Positions 1 through 6,636 of a stretch of DNA of 33,545 nucleotides are shown one piece after another. The first letter of the stretch is position 1. Every line of letters begins with the position of its first letter. The DNA lies in assembly GCA_944390205.1 (NCBI GenBank), contig CALXPF010000006.1, positions 1 through 33,545 of the forward strand. Direction: 5' to 3'. The notes below the pieces were generated by a model, which was not told the DNA's origin, ran no database searches, and saw only the letters and a program-made list of their open reading frames with translations. This stretch comes from an uncultured Alphaproteobacteria bacterium (lineage in GTDB: Bacteria; Pseudomonadota; Alphaproteobacteria; CAAHEQ01; UBA3637). Both the position numbers and the translations under genes were made by a program.

Positions 1-626
1 ATTTTATTCAAATTAAAGTGACACATCTTGCGCTTTGTTGGATCCCAGGCAATTAAATAGTGCTTATTTCCATACAGGAAGCCATAAGGGTACAACTCGC
101 GCCAGTCCTTGTTATGTTCGGAATCATATTTTATTTTAATGCGGTTGCACGCAATAATTGCGTAGCGGAGCTGTTTTAAGTGTTCTGTGTTGATGATAAT
201 CTTTGGTCCGGGCCGAAAAGCGTAACCTTCAGCTTCCAATAGTGCTTCGGCATCCGGTTCTATTCTGTTGATGGCATCCTTACCGATGAGGGCTTTTATC
301 TTGTGCAGGACGTTATCGATATATCGAGAATCAATCATCTTTTTGGAAGCTAAAAGTTTGGATGCGTTTTGTAGCGCGTGGATCTCTTCCATAGAAAAGC
401 TGACCATATCGCGGCCTGTACCTTTAGGTAAATACCAACGTTTTGTATTATAACGACCGTTAATTTCTTTTAATTGAGGGTATTTATCGGCGATTGAATC
501 TTTCATGCGAACTGCTGTCCGGAGAGAGACATCATACTTTTCCATGATGTTTTTAAGAGAAACGCCGTCATCTGTGTCCTGCATCCACAAAATCAGGTCA
601 TTGAGCGTTTGCGTTTTTTTATACAT
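1..626 (-). CDS. HTH-WYL transcriptional regulator, C-terminus cut by window edge
   Basis: Read on the minus strand, an uninterrupted frame starts at ATG 626 and runs off the left edge (at least 208 codons visible). The N-terminus (MYKKTQTLNDLILWMQ) leads into a winged-helix-like segment with DVSLRTAVRMKDSI as the likely recognition helix. Around residues 180-205 the stretch LYPYGFLYGNKHYLIAWD is typical of a WYL domain, a ligand-sensing module. GGAG lies 8 bases before the ATG, and a near-consensus promoter lies upstream. In this family, HTH-WYL proteins (CapW/BrxR, PafC, YafY types) often repress nearby defence or stress genes. Whether it controls the neighbouring VWA/HTH genes or something beyond the edge cannot be seen. 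The family call is fairly secure; the role is inference. Confidence 0.85.
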   Translation of the reverse strand, partial: MYKKTQTLNDLILWMQDTDDGVSLKNIMEKYDVSLRTAVRMKDSIADKYPQLKEINGRYNTKRWYLPKGTGRDMVSFSMEEIHALQNASKLLASKKMIDSRYIDNVLHKIKALIGKDAINRIEPDAEALLEAEGYAFRPGPKIIINTEHLKQLRYAIIACNRIKIKYDSEHNKDWRELYPYGFLYGNKHYLIAWDPTKRKMCHFNLNK

Positions 627-657
627 AGTCCGGCTCCATTCTTACAATAGCGCGCAC

Positions 658-687
658 ATTATACTCGATTCTTTTTTCAAATGTCAA
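658..687 (-). promoter_or_regulatory. Promoter of the WYL regulator gene
   Basis: On the minus strand TTGACA (687-682) and TATAAT (663-658) are separated by 18 bp, close to the sigma70 consensus. The predicted start lies about 25-30 bases upstream of the ATG at 626. A TGACA-N5-TGGCA sequence at 697-711 lies just upstream of the -35 box and could be an operator. Confidence 0.75.
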
Positions 688-730
688 TATGGGTCATGAC
701 AAAAATTGGCAGTTATTCGATGCCACAACC

Positions 731-759
731 TTGCAAAATAATTTTATTTTATGTATCCT
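731..759 (+). promoter_or_regulatory. Promoter of the 777 HTH-like gene
   Basis: TTGCAA (731-736), 17 bp, TATCCT (754-759). The predicted start lies only about 10 bases before the ATG at 777, so the leader would be very short and no strong Shine-Dalgarno sequence is present. Confidence 0.55.
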
Positions 760-776
760 AATGAAAATGGATAAAA

Positions 777-1280
777 ATGGTAGAAACAAAAATGAACATC
801 AAAGAATTAAAAGCAGACATTCAAAAATACCTTGATGAAAACCTTGTCGTTGAACGGGCTTGTTACGATTTAGACGCTGAACCGATGGTCTTTTATCAGG
901 AAGCTCTTCCAATGGAAGCAGATTTGCTGGAAGATATGGAGCCGACTTTCTCGCAGACATTATTTAAGATGATAAAAGAAAAAGGAATTTCTGAAACTGA
1001 CTGCTATAAAAATGCTAACCTTGACCGCCGTTTATTTTCAAAAATTCGGAGCAATGATGATTATCAGCCGCGAAAAAATACCGTTTTTGCGCTGTGCATC
1101 GGTCTTAAACTTAATCTTGATGAGGCTGAAGAACTGCTGGATAAGGCCGGTTATTCAATTTCGCACAGCATAAAGTTTGATACAATTATGGAATATCTGA
1201 TAAAACAAAAGGTTTATGACATCATGACAGTTAATGAAGTGCTTTATTCCTTTGATTGTCCGATTTTAGGTATTAAATAG
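777..1280 (+). CDS. HTH-like (Xre/cI-type) protein of the VWA-linked family
   Basis: 167 residues. The N-terminal part (to about residue 55) is acidic. Residues 57-130 (FSQTLFKMIKEKGISETD, then NLDRRLFSKIRSN and LKLNLDEAEELLDKAGY) look like a lambda-repressor-type helical domain. I recognise the same pattern from Firmicutes proteins that sit beside VWA or macro-domain genes; this is from memory, not a search. It converges on the NTF2-like/VWA pair, and its terminator overlaps the end of the NTF2-like gene. The start at 777 was chosen over the internal ATG at 792 because it fits the short leader. It could be a DNA-binding regulator or a protein-interaction partner of the VWA protein; no function is established here. 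Confidence 0.8.
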   Translation: MVETKMNIKELKADIQKYLDENLVVERACYDLDAEPMVFYQEALPMEADLLEDMEPTFSQTLFKMIKEKGISETDCYKNANLDRRLFSKIRSNDDYQPRKNTVFALCIGLKLNLDEAEELLDKAGYSISHSIKFDTIMEYLIKQKVYDIMTVNEVLYSFDCPILGIK

Positions 1281-1304
1281 GCCCTCGTTAAAGGGCCTTT
1301 TTTT
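1279..1304 (+). terminator. Intrinsic terminator after the HTH-like gene
   Basis: AGGCCCT (1279-1285) pairs with AGGGCCT (1292-1298) around a 6-base loop, followed by a run of T to 1304. The stop codon of the convergent NTF2-like gene (1288-1290) lies in the loop, so the two genes share this 3' end. Confidence 0.85.
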
Positions 1305-1701
1305 CAAATTCTTCAAATGCAGCTTTATCTTTATAAGCAAGTGAGTATAAACCAGCCGCCATTAAATCCATTCGTTTTAATTTACCGGATTTATCTGTTT
1401 CAGCAATAAACGCGCCGTAGCCGCCGTCAGGAGTTTTGGGAGAAAACATCAAGACCGGTTGACCATCGCCTTGCTTATACATCATCACAAAATTAAACTT
1501 TACGTTGGCATTTTTCATGGCCTCAAGCTTTCTTGTTATATAGTAAAGATATGCATCACGCGATTTTATCTCATCGCAAACCCACATAGAGGAATAGTGA
1601 AAGTCCTCTGGTAATAAATCCGCAATTGAATCTGCAGAAAAGGTTGTATACATTTCAGCAACCTTATTTAAAAAGTCTTCTTGAATTTCGTAGTTAGTCA
1701 T
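1288..1701 (-). CDS. NTF2/SnoaL-like small protein
   Basis: 137 residues, predicted soluble, with no signal peptide. The pattern of an N-terminal helix (YEIQEDFLNKVAEMYTTF), a short acidic turn (LLPEDFHYSSMWV) and alternating strands (KFNFVMMY, PVLMFSP, GAFIAETD) suggests the cone-shaped NTF2-like fold used by SnoaL-type enzymes and binding proteins. It starts 8 bases after the stop of the VWA gene and is probably co-transcribed with it. Its 3' end converges on the HTH-like gene. A fold-level guess is all the sequence supports; no catalytic residues are obvious. Confidence 0.7.
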   Translation of the reverse strand: MTNYEIQEDFLNKVAEMYTTFSADSIADLLPEDFHYSSMWVCDEIKSRDAYLYYITRKLEAMKNANVKFNFVMMYKQGDGQPVLMFSPKTPDGGYGAFIAETDKSGKLKRMDLMAAGLYSLAYKDKAAFEEFEKKAL

Positions 1702-1709
1702 TGTTCCTC

Positions 1710-2432
1710 CTATTCATGTCTTAAAAAACTTGGCAGATTGTCGTCTTCGGTTGTTTGAGAAATGGCCTTTTTTCTTCTCTTTATGTCCTTATCAATTTTC
1801 TCTTTCCAGTTTTCCGGTAACGGTTCTTCAGGTGCGGCGCAACAACAGCATACAGCATCTGACACAGTCTGATAAAATACAGTCACGCCTTCTTCATCAT
1901 TTACGACATTGGCCGCGTATTTTCTTCCTATGCCGATTTTGCTTGCCTCTGCAATGGCATCGATATTAGCACCGAGGAACAAAAACTCCCAACCGAATTT
2001 TTCACGTTGTTTTTCGATCATCTTCTTTATTTTCAGGAATGTGTATTCGCGGCTTGAATTCTCGTAACCATCTGTCGTTATGACAAACAGAGTTTTGGCC
2101 GGTACGTCATCTTTGCGAGCATATTTATGAATGTTACTTATATGTTTAATTGTGCTTCCCACCGCATCGAGCAATGATGTACAGCCGCGAGCATAGTATT
2201 CCTTATTCGTTAATGCTGGAACATCATTAATGGCGACCCGGTCATGGAGGATTTCAATTTTATCATCAAATAACACCGTTGTTACAAGTGCATTCGGGCT
2301 CTCTTTTTTCTGTTTGTTTATCATTGAATTAAATCCGCCGATAGTGTCGGAGACGACGTTTTCCATTGAGCCACTACGATCCAAGACAAAAACGACTTCC
2401 ACTTTGTTTGGTTTATTTTGAACTTTTTTCAT
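1710..2432 (-). CDS. VWA-domain protein, TerY-like
   Basis: 240 residues. A complete von Willebrand A metal-binding (MIDAS) set is visible: DRSGS at residues 18-22, Thr85 in RGCTSLLDA, and Asp121 in ITTDGYENSS. The rest of the VWA fold follows to about residue 190, then a Lys-rich tail ending LPSFLRHE. Four consecutive cysteines (195-198) form an odd insert after the VWA domain. The start at 2432 follows AAAGGAA; a longer frame to 2510 has no better signal. Cytosolic VWA proteins of this kind act as metal-dependent scaffolds in ter-like and phage-defence-like loci. The family as I know it is common in Firmicutes, so horizontal transfer is plausible. Confidence 0.88.
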   Translation of the reverse strand: MKKVQNKPNKVEVVFVLDRSGSMENVVSDTIGGFNSMINKQKKESPNALVTTVLFDDKIEILHDRVAINDVPALTNKEYYARGCTSLLDAVGSTIKHISNIHKYARKDDVPAKTLFVITTDGYENSSREYTFLKIKKMIEKQREKFGWEFLFLGANIDAIAEASKIGIGRKYAANVVNDEEGVTVFYQTVSDAVCCCCAAPEEPLPENWKEKIDKDIKRRKKAISQTTEDDNLPSFLRHE

Positions 2433-2517
2433 GCTTTTTCCTTTCAGTTGCAAGTTACAAGGAAAGTCTAACAAGAAAATTTTATAAGTTGGTCGCAGTA
2501 AAAGCGACATTTTGTTA

Positions 2518-2532
2518 TGACAAGAAATGTCA
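2518..2532. promoter_or_regulatory. Inverted repeat TGACA-N5-TGTCA, possible operator
   Basis: TGACA (2518-2522), AGAAA, TGTCA (2528-2532) is a perfect 5-bp inverted repeat upstream of the VWA gene. On the minus strand it overlaps TTGTCA, a possible -35 box with a poor -10 (TACTGC) 17 bp away. A similar TGACA-N5-TGGCA lies at 697-711 ahead of the WYL gene. The rest of 2433-2700 shows nothing else I can name. Confidence 0.35.
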
Positions 2533-2685
2533 TCAATTTACTTCGTTATGCCATTTTTTGACTTCTGTTTGCGGTGGTGCGGTTGTAATCCTTTTTTATT
2601 TGTATAATTCTAATTCCGGTGGGGATGTCTGCCAGTAAAATGTAGATGTCCAGCGCATGAGTTGTCGAAAAAATTCACAAATCCC

Positions 2686-2714
2686 TTGCGTTTGTTGTTA
2701 ACATCGGGTATAGT
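2686..2714 (+). promoter_or_regulatory. Promoter of the structured RNA
   Basis: TTGCGT (2686-2691), 17 bp, TATAGT (2709-2714). The predicted start at about 2718-2721 falls at the 5' base of the terminal stem of the RNA. This match between promoter and fold supports a discrete transcript. Confidence 0.7.
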
Positions 2715-2716
2715 AT

Positions 2717-2954
2717 AGCCCGTCACGATGGCCCATCGTGGCTAGGATATGCTAAATCTGATCAGTATGGGCAGTCGTTTGTGCATCCTTTTTGATTCTT
2801 ATTTTGGGTGCAGATCGAATGTTTTGGGGCATCTACTCCTTAGGGGTGGATGCCAGTGAATAAGGCTACGCCCCAATAGCTGGGCTACTTATCATACTGA
2901 TCGTAGTTAGCACATCCACCCGCCTGGAATATGGCGGGTTAAAACTACGGGCTG
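2717..2954 (+). ncRNA. Large multi-stem structured RNA ahead of the SLOG-like gene
   Basis: About 235 bases fold into nested helices I could pair by eye. The closing stem is 2717-2723 with 2947-2953 (AGCCCGT/ACGGGCT). A hairpin forms at 2724-2740. A long-range stem pairs 2760-2769 with 2893-2902 (10 perfect pairs), extended by 2751-2755 with 2907-2911. Inside it are a hairpin 2782-2788/2806-2812, a stem 2824-2830/2870-2876 enclosing a long hairpin 2829-2839/2843-2853 with a UUA loop, and finally a hairpin 2918-2924/2933-2939. It has its own promoter and no T-run, so it probably reads on into the SLOG-like gene whose ATG is 12 bases past the fold. It resembles large ornate RNAs or long riboregulators; I cannot assign it to a known class. 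Confidence 0.75.
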
Positions 2955-2966
2955 AATGGATAAGTA

Positions 2967-3419
2967 ATGGCTGTATGCACATTTTTTGGTCATAGATACG
3001 CACCGCTTACGGAAGCAGAGAAAACAAAATTAACTGCTTCAATTACTGATCTTATCAAAAATCACGACGTTACAGAATTTTGGCTCGGAGCCAAAGGCGA
3101 ATTTGATTTGATCTGTAGCAGTACACTTAGCAAACTTAAAAAAGAATTCCCGAACATAAAGCTCTGCCTCGTTCTGTCATATATTCCTACAAATAAAGAG
3201 GATTACGAGTGGAAAGAGCGATATTACGATCATATCTTCTTACCGGACGGGGTCGAGGATGGACCTCAACGTTTTGCGATCACAAGGCGTAACCTGTGGA
3301 TGGCTCTCAACTGTGATTACATGATATGTTACGTTAAAAACGATTATGGTGGGGCCTATGCCGCTATGAAAGTCGCGTTGGCCAACAAGAAAGAGGTGAT
3401 AAACATATGTCAAACATAG
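2967..3419 (+). CDS. SLOG-like Rossmann-type protein
   Basis: 150 residues. MAVCTFFGHRYAP at the start and FWLGAKGEFDLICSSTLSKL at about 39-58 match the SLOG/DUF1273-type nucleotide-binding fold. Near the C-terminus, LNCDYMICYVKNDYGGAY gives the GG-containing loop typical of the superfamily. SLOG proteins bind nucleotide-derived ligands and appear in stress, competence and defence systems. It lies 12 bases beyond the structured RNA and overlaps the start of the endonuclease I gene by 13 bases, so RNA, SLOG and nuclease look like one transcription unit. The start is preceded by a weak GGATAA. Confidence 0.8.
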   Translation: MAVCTFFGHRYAPLTEAEKTKLTASITDLIKNHDVTEFWLGAKGEFDLICSSTLSKLKKEFPNIKLCLVLSYIPTNKEDYEWKERYYDHIFLPDGVEDGPQRFAITRRNLWMALNCDYMICYVKNDYGGAYAAMKVALANKKEVINICQT

Positions 3420-4160
3420 TGTGTAAATATGCTCTTATATGTTCGATGATGTTCATCACAACCTCAGCGTTAGCCGGAAATGAGCGCATTATGTCCTTTA
3501 ATAAGGCCAAAAATGACCTGAAAAACCTGGTATATTATGACCATCATCAGACATTTTACTGTCATGTTCCTTTTGATGTCTATAATAGAACCATATTACC
3601 GTCAGATTTTTACATAGCGAAACATAAAAAGCGCGCTGGCCGCATGGAATGGGAACATATAGTTCCGGCCGAGAACTTTGGCCGAGCCTTCCGGGGAGTG
3701 GCGTGAGGGAGACCCGGCATGTGTTAACAGAAAAGGCCAACCATTCAAAGGCCGCCGCTGTGCAAACAAAACAAACAGCCAATTTCGTATGATGCAGGCT
3801 GATATGTATAATCTTTACCCGTCCGTTGGCGCGGTTAATGCTATCCGGTCAAACTATAATTTTGCCGAGTTACCGGAAGATGTTGATTTTATCATTGATG
3901 CCTGTAACTTTAAGGTACTGGGCCACAAGGTTGAGCCGGCGGACATGAGCAAAGGCGAAATTGCCAGGACATACCTTTATTTTGATAGCGAATACCAGAC
4001 ATATAACATGAGTAAGCAATCGCGGCGGCTGATGGATGCCTGGAATGTTTTGTATCCGGTCACGCCATGGGAATGCACCCGGGCCAAACGTATCGAAGAA
4101 ATCCAAGGGAATCCGAACCCATTCGTAAAAGAACCTTGCATTGAAAAAGGTTTGTATTAA
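3407..4160 (+). pseudogene. Endonuclease I (EndA/Vvn type), frameshifted
   Basis: Two frames make one secreted non-specific nuclease. Frame 1 (3407-3706) begins with a signal peptide (ending SALA-GN) and holds the catalytic segment RMEWEHIVPAENFG. Frame 2 (open from about 3678 to 4160) continues with EWREGDPACV, QADMYNLYPSVGAVNAIRSNYNF and a Cys-containing C-terminus. The break is at the G4 run 3693-3696: with three Gs the text would read FGRAFREWREGDP, the expected family sequence. The general-base His lies before the break and the metal-binding Asn (RSN) after it, so neither half should work alone. A good AGAGGTG ribosome site precedes ATG 3407. This is either a genuine lesion or a homopolymer sequencing error. 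Confidence 0.85.
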
Positions 4161-4314
4161 TAATAAAATCAAGAACTTAAACTGACGTTTCTCAACCTAA
4201 TGTCAACCTCTCTTGAGTAGATTAGAAACACAAGAGCAATAAAATTGTATGGAAAACATTGTAAATCAATATCTTAAAATCAAAGCGGCACTTTTTGGTT
4301 GGCAGATATGGCAG

Positions 4315-4348
4315 GGTATACTTTTTGGGTATAGGTATACTTTTTGGG
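4315..4348 (+). repeat. Direct repeat GGTATACTTTTTGGG x2
   Basis: Two identical 15-base copies lie at 4315-4329 and 4334-4348, separated by 4 bases. They sit between the broken endonuclease gene and tRNA-Pro, in a 315-base gene-free stretch that otherwise holds only the tRNA terminator and a small CTCTTG/CAAGAG inverted repeat near 4210-4240. Such repeats next to a tRNA 3' end resemble integrase arm sites, but no integrase gene is visible. Confidence 0.6.
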
Positions 4349-4431
4349 GAGTAACAATTAAAATGACAGCCGCGTAATAGGAAATTTTGAAAAGGGAAAT
4401 AGTGGCTAGAATTGGGCTTTAAGCGGGTATA

Positions 4432-4458
4432 AAAAAAGCGGACACTTTTCAGTATCCG
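4432..4458 (-). terminator. Intrinsic terminator of tRNA-Pro
   Basis: On the minus strand CGGATACT (4458-4451), a GAAA loop and AGTGTCCG (4446-4439) form 8 pairs followed by C and seven Ts. Confidence 0.85.
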
Positions 4459-4475
4459 TTTTTATTTTTTTAGTT

Positions 4476-4552
4476 TGGTCGGAATGACGGGATTTGAACC
4501 CATGGCCCCTACGTCCCGAACGTAGTGCTCTACCAGGCTGAGCTACATTCCG
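4476..4552 (-). tRNA. tRNA-Pro (anticodon CGG), CCA encoded
   Basis: A 77-base cloverleaf on the minus strand. The acceptor stem CGGAATG (5' end 4552) pairs with CATTCCG, then discriminator A and a genomically encoded CCA at 4478-4476. The anticodon stem CTACG/CGTAG encloses TTCGGGA, anticodon CGG, reading CCG. The T loop is GGTTCAAATCC. An intrinsic terminator follows closely. Its 3' end faces the accessory block at 1-4475. Confidence 0.95.
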
Positions 4553-4617
4553 ATATCATAAGTAGACCTACTTTTACTCTTTTTATTTTAACTTGTCAAG
4601 AAATTTTTTATAGCTTC

Positions 4618-4986
4618 TTAATTTATAGTCGGACATCCGGAACTCAGACCAAAACCATCCACTTTATTTTGAAACAAGGTAAAAACAATTTGACAAATCT
4701 CATTGGCCGTTCCGCGATCATCCGTCATCGGACTCATCATCGAATCAATATCGTCGGGACTATAACTTGGTTCTCCCATGGTCAGAAATTGCATAACATC
4801 ATTAAATCGGTAGGAAATAAATGTTTGATCGTTGGATCTGACTATTTGATCGGGGCTCCCAAACTTTTGGATCAGCTGTTTTTCCGTCATTCCAATCATC
4901 TGATCCGGCTTGTTGATATATTGATCTTGAATTCCTTGACATCCCGTTAATAATAAAATCGAAAAAAAATATTTGATGAACCTCAT
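4618..4986 (-). CDS. BamE/SmpA-like lipoprotein
   Basis: 122 residues from ATG 4986, chosen over an in-frame ATG at 5019 because GGGAG lies 9 bases upstream and the protein then starts directly with the signal peptide. Lipobox LLTG-C16 marks lipidation. The motif MIGMTEKQLIQKFGSPDQI (about residues 30-48) is the alpha-alpha hallmark of BamE/OmlA-like domains. It may stabilise outer-membrane assembly, but many lipoproteins with this small domain have other jobs, so a BamE role is not claimed. It stands alone between tRNA-Pro and the ankyrin gene. Confidence 0.75.
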   Translation of the reverse strand: MRFIKYFFSILLLTGCQGIQDQYINKPDQMIGMTEKQLIQKFGSPDQIVRSNDQTFISYRFNDVMQFLTMGEPSYSPDDIDSMMSPMTDDRGTANEICQIVFTLFQNKVDGFGLSSGCPTIN

Positions 4987-5083
4987 TTTGAACAGCTCCC
5001 GATACTTGTTTATCCGCATTGTTATCTATGAGCATAACAGAAAAAATCAAGACTGAAGCGCACTGAAAATAAAAAAAACGAAT

Positions 5084-5572
5084 CTAACAGGTGCCGGAAA
5101 ACCCTTCTGCCCTAAACGACTCTGACACTTGAGCGGTTTTGGCTTTTTGAACAATCGGTGTCAAAATACTTGATAATTCTCCCGTATCACAGGATTTTGC
5201 CAAAGAAAGAGCCGTCTCTCGAAACTTATTTTCACACAAAAAATCTACTTCCGGTTGCTTGACTAAAAACCGAACCATATCCAACCGTTCCATTTTAACG
5301 GCAGCCATTAACGGGGTATTCCCGTCCGAATCCAAATCATTGACGGAGCACCCTAATTTTAATAACCATTCAACCATCTCTACCGAAGCATGCTCGGCCG
5401 CAAAAACCAAAACGGATTTGTGAACCGGTTTTCCCATAACCGTTTCATCCAATAAAACAACTTTGCGAAAATCCATCAAAATTGTCAGCTTTTGGACCGT
5501 CTGAAAGTCGTCTTCACAGATCGCTTTTTGAAAAACAGGTCCGATATATTTTCCTAAATTTAATCTTTCCAT
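5084..5572 (-). CDS. Ankyrin-repeat protein
   Basis: 162 residues, no signal peptide. Ankyrin units are visible at about 50-80 (KSVLVFAAEHASVEMVEWLLKLG) and 80-115 (DSDGNTPLMAAVKMERLDMVRFLVKQ), with a third degenerate one (FRETALSLAKSC). A good site AAAGGG precedes ATG 5572. Ankyrin repeats mediate protein binding; the partner is unknown. A second ankyrin protein lies at 30618, so the genome probably carries several, as host-associated bacteria often do. Confidence 0.85.
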   Translation of the reverse strand: MERLNLGKYIGPVFQKAICEDDFQTVQKLTILMDFRKVVLLDETVMGKPVHKSVLVFAAEHASVEMVEWLLKLGCSVNDLDSDGNTPLMAAVKMERLDMVRFLVKQPEVDFLCENKFRETALSLAKSCDTGELSSILTPIVQKAKTAQVSESFRAEGFSGTC

Positions 5573-5663
5573 TGTTTTTCCCTTTCATGCTATAATTTCT
5601 TATTATATCATGAAATGCAAAACAGGGCAATATTTTTAAAAAAAAGAAATAAAAATCAAAATA

Positions 5664-6446
5664 TTATTTTGTTCCTTTAGAGAAGGACCGCGCTTGTAAA
5701 ATACGCATGCTCAGGTGTGTTTTGGGATCAAATAAAACGGGAATGGCTTTGGAGGCGTCCGTTCGAATCTGACATTTTTTAACATAAGGGACCTCCTGAT
5801 TGTCGCAGACCATTTTGACGGGCCTTTTTTGGGTATTCAATACTTGAACCCGAACCGTTGTTGTATCCGGAACCAATGTCTGAAATTGACTTTCAAACGG
5901 ATAGGCGCAAATAGACTTAATTCCCATACAGTGAGACTCTAACGGAAACGGCATCCCGCCGGCAGACCGGTAATAAGCCAAACTTCCGGTCGGCATGGCA
6001 ACAATTGTTCCGTCTCCATGATAATGCTTTTTTAAAAATAAATGATCCGCTTCAATATTGAGATCACAAACTTGAGCTGTCATACGTTCCAAATAACAAT
6101 CATTAAAGGCATAATACGAAACTTTTTTTTGATCGATCGTACAGGCATCAACACAAAGAGGTTTTAAAAATACGGGTTGATTCTTTTGCGCTACTTCAAT
6201 ACGCTCCGTTAAATAATGAGGACTGTATGGATTTAATAAAACCCCCATATGCCCCAGATTTAAACCAAAAACCGGAATGTCTTTCCCGATCATGTGACGC
6301 AGAGCCCTCAACATAAAACCGTCCCCTCCCAGTACAACAACACACTCCGCCTCGTTTAAAGGAACGGAACCATACTTTTTCTCCAATAATTTCTTAATGC
6401 GTTGTGTTTTGGGAGTCGTATCTGCCATAAAGAATAAACCGCTCAT
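5664..6446 (-). CDS. nadK: NAD kinase
   Basis: Phosphorylates NAD to NADP with ATP or polyphosphate; cytosolic. About 260 residues from ATG 6446, which follows AAAGGATTGAA; the frame is open further upstream but that part is not family-like. Diagnostic motifs are VVLGGDGFMLRAL (GGDG at 40-43 with the catalytic Asp), GLNLGHMGVL, the AFNDCYL equivalent of the NE motif near 115, and the glycine-rich HGDGTIVAMPTGSLAYYRSAGG (144-164). The gene is divergent from lexA across 190 bases. The Asn usually found after TAY is replaced, a mild departure from the common TAYNLSAGG form. Confidence 0.93.
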   Translation of the reverse strand: MSGLFFMADTTPKTQRIKKLLEKKYGSVPLNEAECVVVLGGDGFMLRALRHMIGKDIPVFGLNLGHMGVLLNPYSPHYLTERIEVAQKNQPVFLKPLCVDACTIDQKKVSYYAFNDCYLERMTAQVCDLNIEADHLFLKKHYHGDGTIVAMPTGSLAYYRSAGGMPFPLESHCMGIKSICAYPFESQFQTLVPDTTTVRVQVLNTQKRPVKMVCDNQEVPYVKKCQIRTDASKAIPVLFDPKTHLSMRILQARSFSKGTK

Positions 6447-6572
6447 TTCAATCCTTTCGAAACAAATAAACGATCTCATTATATCACACAATAGAATTTT
6501 CGTCAAAAATATATGTTTTATTTTTTATAACATGTTGATATATAATAAAATAAAAAGAATTTTTAATTTTTC

Positions 6573-6618
6573 TTGACAAACATTTAAATTGTCGCTAAAT
6601 TGAGAACAAAAAGAGAAT
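6573..6618 (+). promoter_or_regulatory. lexA promoter with candidate SOS box
   Basis: TTGACA (6573-6578), 17 bp, TAAATT (6596-6601). Just downstream GAAC (6604-6607), seven bases, GAAT (6615-6618) matches the alphaproteobacterial LexA operator GAAC-N7-GAAC (GTTC-N7-GTTC on the other strand) with one mismatch. It lies at the predicted transcription start, which would suit autorepression. Confidence 0.7.
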
Positions 6619-6636
6619 ATTTGATGGAGTATGCCC

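Noticed and set aside
2717-2954. Retron msr-msd or group II intron as identity of the structured RNA
   Set aside because: The flanking inverted repeat resembles a retron a1/a2 pair, but no reverse transcriptase gene is present nearby, and I see no domain V-like catalytic hairpin.
3693-3700. Programmed ribosomal frameshift in endonuclease I
   Set aside because: No slippery heptamer or downstream stimulatory structure is evident; an extra base in a G run explains it more simply.
3498-3782. Minus-strand frame of 94 codons across the endonuclease I break
   Set aside because: It lies opposite the EndA coding sequence and has no family-like pattern; the plus-strand frames match a known family on both sides of the break.
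6631-6636. ATG 6631 as the lexA start
   Set aside because: GGAG would lie one base from it; ATG 6637 has proper spacing and matches usual LexA N-termini.
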